Origin: Photobacterium indicum
Lineage (GTDB): Bacteria; Pseudomonadota; Gammaproteobacteria; Enterobacterales; Vibrionaceae
Direction: 5' to 3'
NCBI RefSeq assembly: GCF_003026215.1
Contig: NZ_PYOC01000004.1
Location: forward strand, 124,001 to 188,000
DNA: 64,000 nucleotides
Under the pieces are notes generated by a model. That model was not told the origin of the DNA and did not search any database. It worked only from the letters and a program-made list of their open reading frames with translations. Shown piece by piece: positions 1 through 8,784 of the stretch. Each line of letters opens with the position of its first letter. The first letter of the stretch is position 1. Both the position numbers and the translations under genes were made by a program.

Positions 1-272
1 CTGATATCATAACGGTCGTCAACCACGCCCATGGCGACTAAAATCGTGGCGCAGATCAAAAACAATACGAGGCCAGAATCAATTGTTGTAAAGAGCAAGA
101 AAGTAATGGCGAGCGTAAAGAAGATAGAAACCCCACCCACCAACGGTACCACCCCTTGATGATGTTTACGGGCATTGGGTTTATCCACTAACCCTACATA
201 TTTGGCGACTTTTCGAAATACAAACAAGCTGCAAAACGATGTTATAAAAACAAAGATAAATGCATTAATCAT
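1..272 (-). CDS. wecA: WecA, UDP-GlcNAc:undecaprenyl-phosphate GlcNAc-1-phosphate transferase (N-terminal part, runs off window)
   Basis: This integral-membrane enzyme starts many O-antigen and capsule repeat units by placing GlcNAc-1-P on undecaprenyl phosphate. About 90 codons are visible, from an ATG at 270-272 to the left window edge. The visible protein has a hydrophobic first helix, then a KVAKYVGLVDKPNARKHHQG stretch, a PLVGG motif, a second hydrophobic helix and the acidic VVDDRYD motif, all matching the cytoplasmic-loop and metal-site pattern of E. coli WecA. It is the last gene of the minus-strand polysaccharide run, after galU. The C-terminal two thirds lie outside the window. Confidence 0.9.
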   Translation of the reverse strand, partial: MINAFIFVFITSFCSLFVFRKVAKYVGLVDKPNARKHHQGVVPLVGGVSIFFTLAITFLLFTTIDSGLVLFLICATILVAMGVVDDRYDI

Positions 273-301
273 AATTGTGAACTTAATAATGGTTATAGGG
301 G

Positions 302-429
302 CGAGGAGCGAGATACAAGGCACGAGAGGCGAGATACGAAAATCTAGAATCTAGTTACTCGTTACTCGACGCTAGCAAACTCTATACTCGCAACCTCGGT
401 ACTCGAAACGAGTAAACTCGACACTAGAT
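302..429. repeat. CTAG/CTCG-rich degenerate short repeat, overlapping the galU 3' end
   Basis: Iterated units such as GAGGCGAGATACGA, TCTAGAATCTAG, TTACTCGTTACTCG and ACTCGACACTAG fill the wecA-galU gap and run into the galU reading frame. The same vocabulary recurs at 22271-22326, 22780-22849, 23219-23262 and 53644-53667. The units are irregular in length and not spaced like CRISPR repeats. The last 19 or so GalU codons are made of this sequence. Confidence 0.6.
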
Positions 430-1300
430 AATCTTTAAAATCAGCACCCAATGACTCATGACGCACACCGTATTCAACGAAGGCTTTCAGGTAACCTAAC
501 TTATCACCACAATCGTGAGATTTACCCGTCATATGGAAGGCTTCAACGGTTTCATCTGCCATTAGCATATCAATCGCGTCAGTCAGTTGAATTTCATCAC
601 CTGCACCAGGAGGCGTCATCGCCAGCTTATCCCAAATATTGGCAGATAACACATAGCGACCGACAACCGCTAAATTCGACGGTGCCTCTTCCATTGCAGG
701 CTTTTCAACCATCGCTGTCATTGGGTGAGACTCGCCACCTTTTAGAGCAGCGCCGTTACAATCGACCACACCATACTTCGACACATCGTGCATCGGAACC
801 GGCTCCACCATGATTTGGCTGGCTTGTGTGCTTTCATAGCGCGCTAACATCGTCGCTAAGTTTTCACGTGATTGATCTGCGGTATATTCATCTAAAATTA
901 CATCCGGTAATACCACCACGAACGGCGCATCACCAATTAATGGCTTGGCACACAATACCGCATGCCCTAACCCTTTCGCATGGCCTTGGCGCACATGCAT
1001 AATAGTCACGTCTTTCGGGCAAATCGATTGGACGGCGTCAAGCAATTGACGTTTCACGCGCTGTTCAAGCGTGGCTTCCAACTCATACGAGGTATCAAAG
1101 TGGTTCTCGATTGCATTTTTCGATGAGTGTGTAACTAATACAATCTCTTTAATGCCCGCTGCCACACATTCATTGACAATATATTGAATCAACGGCTTAT
1201 CAACGATAGGCAGCATTTCTTTCGGAATCGCTTTGGTTGCAGGTAGCATACGTGTGCCGAGACCTGCCACAGGAATAACGGCTTTGGTGATGTGGTGCAT
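362..1300 (-). CDS. galU: GalU, UTP--glucose-1-phosphate uridylyltransferase
   Basis: GalU makes UDP-glucose from glucose-1-P and UTP in the cytoplasm and so supplies sugar donors for the polysaccharide genes upstream. The 312-residue protein carries the nucleotidyltransferase signature [19 protein letters not shown] near the N-terminus, the [15 protein letters not shown] block, [10 protein letters not shown] and [10 protein letters not shown], all close to E. coli GalU (302 residues). Family similarity ends near FKDYLV. The remaining tail ([19 protein letters not shown]) does not resemble the usual ending and is encoded by the CTCG/CTAG repeat, so the native C-terminus appears to have been replaced or extended by repeat sequence. 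The 456-bp gap upstream could hold its own promoter. Confidence 0.95.
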   Translation of the reverse strand: MHHITKAVIPVAGLGTRMLPATKAIPKEMLPIVDKPLIQYIVNECVAAGIKEIVLVTHSSKNAIENHFDTSYELEATLEQRVKRQLLDAVQSICPKDVTIMHVRQGHAKGLGHAVLCAKPLIGDAPFVVVLPDVILDEYTADQSRENLATMLARYESTQASQIMVEPVPMHDVSKYGVVDCNGAALKGGESHPMTAMVEKPAMEEAPSNLAVVGRYVLSANIWDKLAMTPPGAGDEIQLTDAIDMLMADETVEAFHMTGKSHDCGDKLGYLKAFVEYGVRHESLGADFKDYLVSSLLVSSTEVASIEFASVE

Positions 1301-1756
1301 GTATAAATCCTTTTGAGGGGTAACAGCCCTGTCGCACTCTATTCATAAGGCAGGGCAACCGCATGAGTTAGTAAATTGTTATCAGTAACAAATTACCAAC
1401 AAGCAAGGTTCGTGAATCGGGATGCCACATGTGATTTTTGAGCGTTATTTTCAGGTTTTGTTTTTCGTTATAGTGTGAACGCAGTCCGTAACTACAAAAA
1501 GCAACACTTTAATTAACATAAAATCAACTCATGCGTTCACCCTGATTCATAAGGTACCTATCAGCGTACTATTTTAGTGTAAGATATGACTACCAGCAAG
1601 CGTTCACTTACCTGTCGAAATTATAAAGAATATTGTTTTTTAAGACAATGAGAGTGTCTCAAAAAGGACTCAGAAGAAACTCCTTATTACGAGGAGAAAA
1701 TATAACAAGGGATTAGCTACTTAGTAGTATCGATACCAATAGGTTCAATCATTAAG
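1301..1756. other. Intergenic region upstream of galU
   Basis: This 456-bp AT-rich stretch has no convincing coding region. A weak imperfect stem (AGACA / TGTCT) lies near 1643-1660 and could end transcription of the upstream epimerase gene. Much of the rest is presumably a galU promoter region, but no -35/-10 pair is clear enough to assign. Confidence 0.4.
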
Positions 1757-2710
1757 TTAACTCTTAAATTCATGCTTTATCATTCTCTTTAATCCTTCTT
1801 CCAAGGTATAAGGCGGAATAAAGCCTGAAGACATTGCAGCGCTTGAGTCAATAGTCGTATCTGCACAAAATTTTTGAATACGTACCAAACTTACGGGAAA
1901 CTTTTTTCCTGTAAGTTTTGAAAGAACATCGAACGCATACCCACCCATTAATCCAATACTGTATGGCACCTTTATATTTCTTGCTAAAATATTCATCTCC
2001 TTTCGAACAATCAACACAATATTTGACGATGATAAATCTTCCTTATCAGCATAATTGTAAACGTGATATCCTGATTCTTTGTCTAACTGTTGCTTTAAAA
2101 ATTCAGTGATATTACCAACGTATCCCATTGACTTGCAGTTAGTCCCGTCACCAATCATTAAAAAACGACCTGATACGATTTGATTTATCAAGTTATAAAC
2201 ATTCCCACGGTTATTTTCACCAAAGACAACGGCGGGGCGAACAGTCACTAACGTGCTATCACTGTGTTTTGAATGCCATTCATTAAATACTTTCTCTGCT
2301 GCTAGCTTTGTACGCCCATACTCATTAAAGGGTTGGGGATCAGTGTTTTCATCCGGTGTACCACGATTCAAACCATAAATTGCAACTGAGCTAGTGAAAA
2401 TAATTTTATTTATATTATTAACTTCTGCTGCTTTTACTACATTTTCTGCACCACCAACATTCACATCATGATATAAAGACAATGGTGTTACATTATCAGC
2501 ATGCTCTGCAGCTAAATTATAAATTAAATCAACTCCTTCACAAGCAGAATTCAGTAGGCCAAAATCACGAACATCGCCTATTGTCGTTAACTCAGGATAT
2601 TTAACACTATAATTTTTATCAAAAATAAAAACTTCATTGTCATCTTTTATGAGTAATTCCACTAGACGTGTGCCTATAAATCCACTCCCACCAATTACCA
2701 ATATTTTCAT
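1757..2710 (-). CDS. NAD-dependent epimerase/dehydratase (extended SDR), nucleotide-sugar modifying
   Basis: This 317-residue extended short-chain dehydrogenase has the dinucleotide-binding GGSGFIG motif at residues 7-13 and the catalytic YGRTK (YxxxK) motif near residue 130, with Ser in the preceding FTSSVA block. This fold acts on nucleotide-linked sugars in the cytoplasm as an epimerase, reductase or dehydratase. The exact substrate cannot be read from sequence. It is the last sugar-modifying gene of the operon before galU. About 260 bp separate it from the acyltransferase gene upstream, so it may have its own promoter. Confidence 0.75.
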   Translation of the reverse strand: MKILVIGGSGFIGTRLVELLIKDDNEVFIFDKNYSVKYPELTTIGDVRDFGLLNSACEGVDLIYNLAAEHADNVTPLSLYHDVNVGGAENVVKAAEVNNINKIIFTSSVAIYGLNRGTPDENTDPQPFNEYGRTKLAAEKVFNEWHSKHSDSTLVTVRPAVVFGENNRGNVYNLINQIVSGRFLMIGDGTNCKSMGYVGNITEFLKQQLDKESGYHVYNYADKEDLSSSNIVLIVRKEMNILARNIKVPYSIGLMGGYAFDVLSKLTGKKFPVSLVRIQKFCADTTIDSSAAMSSGFIPPYTLEEGLKRMIKHEFKS

Positions 2711-2820
2711 TTTAAGTCCTCATACAAATTTTTAGATTATAATAATCTTTAGTAAATAATAACTTTTATCGATGCAAAAAATCCTCACAATTTTTTGCGT
2801 AAACAATCGAGACAAGAATA

Positions 2821-2848
2821 GTTGAAAATCAGCTTATTAATTTTCAAC
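2821..2848. other. Inverted repeat between epimerase and acyltransferase genes
   Basis: GTTGAAAAT (2821-2829) pairs perfectly with ATTTTCAAC (2840-2848) around an 11-nt loop. It sits downstream of the minus-strand acyltransferase gene. No strong T-run follows on the minus strand, so it may be a weak terminator or an mRNA-stabilising stem. Confidence 0.35.
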
Positions 2849-2973
2849 ACAAAGCATCAATATTTTTAATGACCCAATTATCGGAAATGACCTTAAGGTT
2901 AATAGCTACGAAAGTCGTATGAACATCAAGAACAAGACTTCGCCACTTGCCATCAAAAAAAGTAGGTGGTAGC

Positions 2974-4848
2974 CTAATCAATCAAATTATCTTTAGCTAT
3001 TAAAGGCCATATTACATTAGATGCTATATATTCTGAGCCTTTAGGGGTCAAATGACCATAATCCCATACTAGGGGAGTTTTATTTTGATCAAGCTTAGCA
3101 AGACAACCAGCTTCGCTACAAAGCTCATTTATTAAAGAAATGTATGTTAGCTCGTCTTGTTTTGAATATTTTAACTTGGTATCACTATCTAAAGAAAATA
3201 AAGCTTTATCGAAAGCAAGATCACTAATTACTCTACTTTCCGAGGTAAAGTGCCTTTTTGCTAAAACTTCAGGTAGTGATGGGTGCCATTGAGGGACAGG
3301 ACCAACCAAAACGAATTTAGAAGTAACACCTTTAGATCTTGCAGTTTCAATTATAGATAAGTAATCTGTTTTATCATGTTGATTCTTCTGAGCCCAAATA
3401 ACTAATTCAGGAGCTTTATCCAAAAGAACTTCGAAAGCTTTCGAATTTGAGCGGAAGCACGAAAGCTCGATTTCACTAGTACCAGAATTAAATTTTAGTG
3501 AAGGAACACAAGCTGAACTGGCAACTTGATAAAACGGCTTATCTCGATAACCTCCTTTTAATCCGTAAGACAGAGCTTGTGCGTGAGAATCCCCCCAAAT
3601 TAAAATCCCACCGAGACCTTCATCAGTACAAGTATCAGAAATTCTATTTTTTGCTACGCCTAATTGCGAATCAAAAAAGTTGCACTCATCACCATAATAA
3701 GCTTTTAGCTCATCTGTAATGTATACATCCGGTTGATATTTTTCTACGTACTTTGTTTCATCTGATGTTGTAATGGAGCGGAAATTATAATCAAACCCTT
3801 TTCCCATATAAATGAACAAACAGGTTACAGGTACAAAAATTGACAAAACCACAAAACTAAAAGAATTTACCTTAAACTTTCGCTGCTCTATAAAATGATA
3901 ACTAAAAAAACCGAATATAATGGAAAGGGGGATACCAACAAACCACCAATTTTCAAAATAATAACTACCAAAAACTACTATAGGCCAATGCCAAAGATAT
4001 ATTGAATAAGACCATTTACCGATATACTGAAAAAATTTGTTACTAGTTAAAAGGCTTGTTTGGTTGTTAGACATAATTATTAAGAAAGAGCCAAATACTG
4101 GGAAAAATGCCATATACCCAGGCCATGGAACCTCACTAGATACAAAAATATAAGATAGTATTATAAATACAAACCCAATTATTTCTAAGTGTTTTCTCCA
4201 TCTAAATTTAGATGAAAAAGGAAATAAGAACGCTATACCACCAACAAGCATCTCCCAAGCTCGTGTTGGTAATAAGTAATATGATGCATTAGGAAACCGA
4301 TAAGAAGCGAAACAACCAACTAAAAATGCTATTATAGTAAAAGCACCAATAATTATCTTTACACGCCCTATAGAAAAAAACCTCACTAGTAACAATATCA
4401 TTATGGGATATAAAATGTAAAACTGCCATTCAACAGAAAGCGACCAAGTATGTAGCAGCCATTTTTCATAAGAACTTACATCAAAATATCCCGATTCTTG
4501 CCAGTAAACAACATTGGATAAAAAAGTAATACTACTTAGAGCATGTTTTCCTAACTTCATATAGTCGATTGGCGATAAATATACCCAACCATATGCTATC
4601 AAAGTTAAACACAACACAGATAGCGCAGGAATGATTCTTTTTGCTCTTGCTTTATAAAAAGAAAAAATAGAAAAACATTTATTTTCAATCCCTTTAAATA
4701 TTATTCCAGTCATCAGAAAACCAGAGATAACGAAAAAAACGTCAACTCCGGCAAAACCGCCTGCTAGAAAGCTAGGAGCAAAATGAAAAAATACAACGGC
4801 TAAAACAGCGATTGCACGCAATCCATTTATATCATAGCGAAAATTCAT
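2974..4848 (-). CDS. Membrane acyltransferase (family 3) fused to a C-terminal SGNH domain, OafA-like
   Basis: The 624-residue protein is probably an O-acetyltransferase of a polysaccharide: an inner-membrane acyltransferase-3 domain passes an acyl group to a periplasmic SGNH domain. Residues 1 to about 360 contain roughly ten hydrophobic helices and start with the family-typical YDINGLRAIAVLAVVFFHF. After a linker, the SGNH half shows block I (WGDSHAQALSYG, near residue 417) and a C-terminal DYGHLTPKGSEY block carrying the Asp-x-x-His pair. It lies in the O-antigen-type operon behind a glycosyltransferase gene, consistent with decorating the same polymer. A 9-copy AATA tract lies about 87-123 nt upstream of its start. 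Confidence 0.85.
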   Translation of the reverse strand: MNFRYDINGLRAIAVLAVVFFHFAPSFLAGGFAGVDVFFVISGFLMTGIIFKGIENKCFSIFSFYKARAKRIIPALSVLCLTLIAYGWVYLSPIDYMKLGKHALSSITFLSNVVYWQESGYFDVSSYEKWLLHTWSLSVEWQFYILYPIMILLLVRFFSIGRVKIIIGAFTIIAFLVGCFASYRFPNASYYLLPTRAWEMLVGGIAFLFPFSSKFRWRKHLEIIGFVFIILSYIFVSSEVPWPGYMAFFPVFGSFLIIMSNNQTSLLTSNKFFQYIGKWSYSIYLWHWPIVVFGSYYFENWWFVGIPLSIIFGFFSYHFIEQRKFKVNSFSFVVLSIFVPVTCLFIYMGKGFDYNFRSITTSDETKYVEKYQPDVYITDELKAYYGDECNFFDSQLGVAKNRISDTCTDEGLGGILIWGDSHAQALSYGLKGGYRDKPFYQVASSACVPSLKFNSGTSEIELSCFRSNSKAFEVLLDKAPELVIWAQKNQHDKTDYLSIIETARSKGVTSKFVLVGPVPQWHPSLPEVLAKRHFTSESRVISDLAFDKALFSLDSDTKLKYSKQDELTYISLINELCSEAGCLAKLDQNKTPLVWDYGHLTPKGSEYIASNVIWPLIAKDNLID

Positions 4849-4934
4849 AATAAAATAGCCTTAAAAATAACGACACTATTAATTGTATATAGTGACGAAA
4901 GTGAAGCATCACTCTAATTAGACACTTAAAATAG

Positions 4935-4971
<37 letters not shown>

Positions 4972-4984
4972 GGAAAATCTATCT

Positions 4985-5737
4985 TTACAACCGTTTCAAT
5001 AACGCAAAGTATATATAAAACAAAAAGTAATACTGCTTATATAAAAATGATATTGACCCTTGAGAATGCAATATTTTATAATGCCACATGGCTGACTTGA
5101 ACTTATTTGAAGATAATGACCCATCCGCGACTCTATAATAAGCCAATTTTTCTTTAATTCCTAATGATGGAACCATAGACAATATAACAAGCCACATATC
5201 ATAGTCCTCATGGCCAATATTTTTTTGTAAAATAGTACCTAAAACCTCTCTATTATATAGGCCAGTTAGGTTTGGTATATGATTAGTCTTCAATTGATCT
5301 TTGTAAGTCACGTGCCTCTTACATTGTACTGAATTTATAATTGATCCTGTATCGCTAACTCTTACATATGAAGTATGACAAGCGTGATAACCAAGTCTCT
5401 GCATCTCACTAAGCTGAACCTCTAACTTCCGTGGATGCCATCTATCATCACTATCGAGAAAAGCAATGAATTTCCCACTGGCTTTTTTTAAACCAATATT
5501 TCTTGCTAGATAAGCTCCACCTTGGTCTAAAGTATTAGAAAAAAATTTTACTCGCTCGTCAATTAATGAATATTTCTCAATGATATCGAGTGTCTTATCT
5601 ACAGAGCGATCATTTATAATCACCAATTCCCAATGTACATAAGTTTGAGCCAATACTGAATCTATACTTTCCATAATATGTTTACTTGCGTTGTGTGCCG
5701 GCATAATTATAGATACAAGTTCATTATCAATTATCAT
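4985..5737 (-). CDS. Glycosyltransferase family 2
   Basis: This cytoplasmic GT-A glycosyltransferase probably adds one sugar of the repeat unit. It has the N-terminal VSIIMPAHNA motif, the VIINDRSVDKT nucleotide-binding segment and the metal-binding FLDSDDRW (DxD) block. An in-frame GTG lies 15 nt further upstream (5752), but GGGA sits 8 nt before the ATG at 5737, so I prefer the ATG. This gives about 250 residues. The C-terminal 20 residues are hydrophobic/aromatic and may contact the membrane. It follows the polymerase-like gene with a short gap. Donor and acceptor are unknown. Confidence 0.8.
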   Translation of the reverse strand: MIIDNELVSIIMPAHNASKHIMESIDSVLAQTYVHWELVIINDRSVDKTLDIIEKYSLIDERVKFFSNTLDQGGAYLARNIGLKKASGKFIAFLDSDDRWHPRKLEVQLSEMQRLGYHACHTSYVRVSDTGSIINSVQCKRHVTYKDQLKTNHIPNLTGLYNREVLGTILQKNIGHEDYDMWLVILSMVPSLGIKEKLAYYRVADGSLSSNKFKSAMWHYKILHSQGSISFLYKQYYFLFYIYFALLKRL

Positions 5738-5767
5738 TATATACATTCCCACATCGAAATAAAAAAA

Positions 5768-7024
5768 TCACTCGTCGCACAACCCATTAAAACTAATAAA
5801 ACATAGAAACCAAAACCATGAAAAATAAATCATAGGGTTTGTACTTCCGGCGATAATGAAACAAATACCACCAGTCAAAATCGCGTAAAACACCATCCCT
5901 GAATCACATTCAAATAACTCCCTCCCTTTAATAAAATTACTATATAAAATAAGAAAGCAAACCAATAAAAAGAATGAAAATAAAATTAAACCGCCTTGTG
6001 CCAACAATGCCAAATACACCCACTCATAGGACCAAGGTTCGGATGCATTACGAGTATATTGAGGGTGAGAATTTAGACCACTACCGAAAAAAGGAGATTC
6101 TGCGAAGAAATTAAATAAAGCGTAAGCTTGTTCTTGTCGCTCGACACCTCCACCTTTACTTGAGTCAAATGAAAGTAAAATCGTATTGATGAATGTTGCA
6201 AGCGGGTTTTTCAAGTCAGTAAACATTGATATTATGTCGAAAATAATAGACATACAAAATATAAAGAAGACACTTGCTAATAATAATCTAAACAAACTAC
6301 TTATAGACATTCTACTTTCATAAGCATAAATTACAGCGGAACAAATAAGCCCCAAAAAGAACAGTATTTGCAACGCTCTTCTTCCAGAGAAAATCACGAC
6401 AATTAATCCTACAATAAGAAAAGTCGTATATAACAGTCTCTTTTTACCAAAAAATAGAAGTGTTGCTATATAAGGTAGTAAAAATATTAATGAGCTTTGA
6501 CTCGCTAATCGAATTTCTAATTGCTCATCAGTAATCTTTATCCCACCAAAAGCTCTCATTTCTAACATCCATGCAGGAATAGAATAGAACCCAAGCCTAA
6601 ATCCAATATAATAAAAGCTCAAAAATAATATAAATCCTAATGAAATTATTAGAATTGAGTTTACAAACTTTAGTCTAGCACTATTGATCCTAGCAGCAAG
6701 CAAGAAACAAATAATTGGCGTCAATACAGTATAAAATAATAGAGAAAAACTAAATTTAAAACCAATAACTAAACCATGTAAATAACTAAAAGTTACTAAA
6801 AACAGCCAAATCAGAAGTACGGCGTATGATTTTAAACTATAATTTACTCTAAATTGAGTTAATTCAAATAGAGTTAAACTTAACAGAACAACTAAAATTA
6901 TTAATTTGAAATTTGTAAAATCCCCAGAAAAAGCTAGCATCATGAATAGCCAAAGCCCTAGGAAACTTCGGTATATTAACTCATAAAAATAATCAACTTT
7001 CATTAAATTTACCAAATTTACCAA
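5768..7024 (-). CDS. wzy: Wzy-like O-antigen polymerase
   Basis: The 418-residue protein is almost entirely hydrophobic with about 10-12 predicted membrane segments. It has a longer polar loop around residues 275-325 (with NPLATFINTILL, GGGVERQEQAYALFNFFAESPFFGSGL and an SEPWSYEWVY stretch). This matches the large periplasmic loop and the P-x-x-G-x-G-x-N/H-like pattern of Wzy/O-antigen ligase proteins. Family assignment rests on topology, this loop and position next to wzx and glycosyltransferases. In Wzy-dependent systems it polymerises undecaprenyl-linked repeat units in the periplasm. Its 5' end overlaps the preceding glycosyltransferase gene by 32 nt. Confidence 0.7.
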   Translation of the reverse strand: MVNLVNLMKVDYFYELIYRSFLGLWLFMMLAFSGDFTNFKLIILVVLLSLTLFELTQFRVNYSLKSYAVLLIWLFLVTFSYLHGLVIGFKFSFSLLFYTVLTPIICFLLAARINSARLKFVNSILIISLGFILFLSFYYIGFRLGFYSIPAWMLEMRAFGGIKITDEQLEIRLASQSSLIFLLPYIATLLFFGKKRLLYTTFLIVGLIVVIFSGRRALQILFFLGLICSAVIYAYESRMSISSLFRLLLASVFFIFCMSIIFDIISMFTDLKNPLATFINTILLSFDSSKGGGVERQEQAYALFNFFAESPFFGSGLNSHPQYTRNASEPWSYEWVYLALLAQGGLILFSFFLLVCFLILYSNFIKGRELFECDSGMVFYAILTGGICFIIAGSTNPMIYFSWFWFLCFISFNGLCDE

Positions 7025-7850
7025 ACAAACAGTCTCTTATAGCTAGTACTATAAATTCAAGTTTTTTTGTTTTGTCTGTCTCTAAGATCAAGATTTTTAA
7101 AACTTGTTTTATTGATAAAAACAAGAGACTTACGTATCTAACTATAAAATTTTCATCAGATTTATAATTAAAATAGTAAAATCTATTTCTAAATTGGTAA
7201 TAATTTCTTAATGGAGAATGTTGAAAAAACTTAATTCCAAATCTTTCCTCTGAACTTCCTAACTTCTGAAATAGAAAAGCATTAGAAACTTGAATAATGT
7301 CAAACCCGTTTTTTCTAGCTTCCATACAATAGTCATATTCGATTCTGTCTATAAAGTAATTCTCATCAAACCCATTGGAATTTATAAATATGGCAATATT
7401 TATAAATGACCCAGAGGTAATAACCCAATCGACAGCACGGTACTCCTCATTAGACTTCGCAATTTTGCTGTTTTTAAATTCATATACTATTGTAGGCGAT
7501 ACGATTGCTGCATTGCTTATAACATTAATACTAATCAGTCTGTGGATCTCAGATATTGCATCCAGAGATAACGTACTGTCCTGATCCAAAACACAACAAT
7601 AATCATAACCTAGTTTAGAACTTGTTTCACAGATAAGATTTAATGATTTAGATAACCCAATATTAGCCCCTTTAGATATCAGTTTTAATCGTTCATCATT
7701 AAAAAAGCACTCTAAGTTAGTATCTTCAGGTGTATTATCAACTACTAATATTATCGGAAAAAATAGTAGATATTCTTTCAGACGCTCTAATTCTTCCTTA
7801 CTTGGATGATATAGAGTAACAGCTGCACAAGTTTTAACTTTATTATTCAT
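6993..7850 (-). CDS. Glycosyltransferase family 2, rhamnosyltransferase-like
   Basis: A 285-residue cytoplasmic GT2 enzyme. It shows AAVTLYHPS at the N-terminus, VVDNTPED, the SKGANIGLSKSLN segment and a VLDQDSTLS block. The DQDS form of the metal motif is typical of rhamnosyltransferases of the RfbF/RfbN type. The complete dTDP-L-rhamnose pathway in the same operon agrees with a rhamnosyl donor, but this is an inference. The gene overlaps its neighbours on both sides (8 nt with the fucosyltransferase-like gene, 32 nt with wzy), so translation is probably coupled. Confidence 0.75.
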   Translation of the reverse strand: MNNKVKTCAAVTLYHPSKEELERLKEYLLFFPIILVVDNTPEDTNLECFFNDERLKLISKGANIGLSKSLNLICETSSKLGYDYCCVLDQDSTLSLDAISEIHRLISINVISNAAIVSPTIVYEFKNSKIAKSNEEYRAVDWVITSGSFINIAIFINSNGFDENYFIDRIEYDYCMEARKNGFDIIQVSNAFLFQKLGSSEERFGIKFFQHSPLRNYYQFRNRFYYFNYKSDENFIVRYVSLLFLSIKQVLKILILETDKTKKLEFIVLAIRDCLFGKFGKFNES

Positions 7851-8751
7851 CCAGCAACCTCATTTCTGAAGTAAAAATATCATTGACGTCACAGTGATAA
7901 TTATACCAACGAGATGGAGAAAGAATAATTTTGTTCGGATTATCAGATAAAAACGCACCCCACCAACTAAATGAGCTGTTTGGAATAACAAAGTTGTCAC
8001 AACTATACATGAGTCTTAAACTTTGGACTGCATCCATATTTTCAATATATACAAAATTAATATTATCTTCCTTAGAAAGAAGTGTTCTTGCCTTATCTAT
8101 ATCATCACTGAAGACGAAAACATTACGCACATTGATTTCAGAAACTAACATTCTCAAGGCTTTGATATAATATGTATTGTCGCACACATTTAGAATAGGA
8201 CAAGAGAAGTAATCACCTCCCAGTCTAAGACTTATCGCGATATTTTTATTTGCATTAATCAAGTCCAAATAATACTGTTCTTTTAAGTTAGGTTTATTAG
8301 TAACTTTCAATATACTTTTAATTTCTGCTTTAGAGTCAATGAAATATTTTTCACTTTGAAAGTAACCATATAAAAAAAGCTCGCTCTTAGATTTTATGTC
8401 TGACGGTGCTTTATAATAATGAGGATCAAAATTGAATAGACACCCGATTTTTAATGCTTGATAAAAATAAGACTTACCAAAATTACTAGAGCGAAATACA
8501 GTCTTAACTATTTTCTGATAGATTCTATAGAATTTAGCATGTCTATTGAATTTACTTAACTGACCAGTTTTATCAAAGCTGACAATTTTAGATATTTCCA
8601 ATTTATCTAATTCAAGCTCTCTCACTTTATAACTACTATACTGTGATGAATCAATTATAATTTTTTTACCTGTTTTTTTTGAAAGATCATAAGCATAAGC
8701 AATTTGAAAAAGCTGATTTCCCAATCCTCCAATAAGCTTTACGTAAATCAT
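7843..8751 (-). CDS. Alpha-1,2-fucosyltransferase-like glycosyltransferase (GT11)
   Basis: The 302-residue protein starts with KLIGGLGNQLFQIAYAYDL, the hallmark of GT11 alpha-1,2-fucosyltransferases. The C-terminal region has FVFSDD and the PNSSFSWWGAFLS block, also diagnostic. The central donor-binding motif, usually HxRRGDY, reads SLRLGGDYFS here, so one or both arginines are replaced or shifted. No GDP-fucose synthesis genes (gmd/fcl) are in the window. The donor must therefore come from elsewhere or be a different 6-deoxyhexose. It overlaps the next gene by 8 nt. Confidence 0.75.
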   Translation of the reverse strand: MIYVKLIGGLGNQLFQIAYAYDLSKKTGKKIIIDSSQYSSYKVRELELDKLEISKIVSFDKTGQLSKFNRHAKFYRIYQKIVKTVFRSSNFGKSYFYQALKIGCLFNFDPHYYKAPSDIKSKSELFLYGYFQSEKYFIDSKAEIKSILKVTNKPNLKEQYYLDLINANKNIAISLRLGGDYFSCPILNVCDNTYYIKALRMLVSEINVRNVFVFSDDIDKARTLLSKEDNINFVYIENMDAVQSLRLMYSCDNFVIPNSSFSWWGAFLSDNPNKIILSPSRWYNYHCDVNDIFTSEMRLLDE

Positions 8752-8784
8752 TACAGCTTCACCTCACCTTACTTGTATTTAACA

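Noticed and set aside
2961-2972. Possible ops site (AGGTGGTAGCCT)
   Set aside because: It is on the plus strand, the core GGCGGTAGC has a mismatch, and no plus-strand polysaccharide operon follows.
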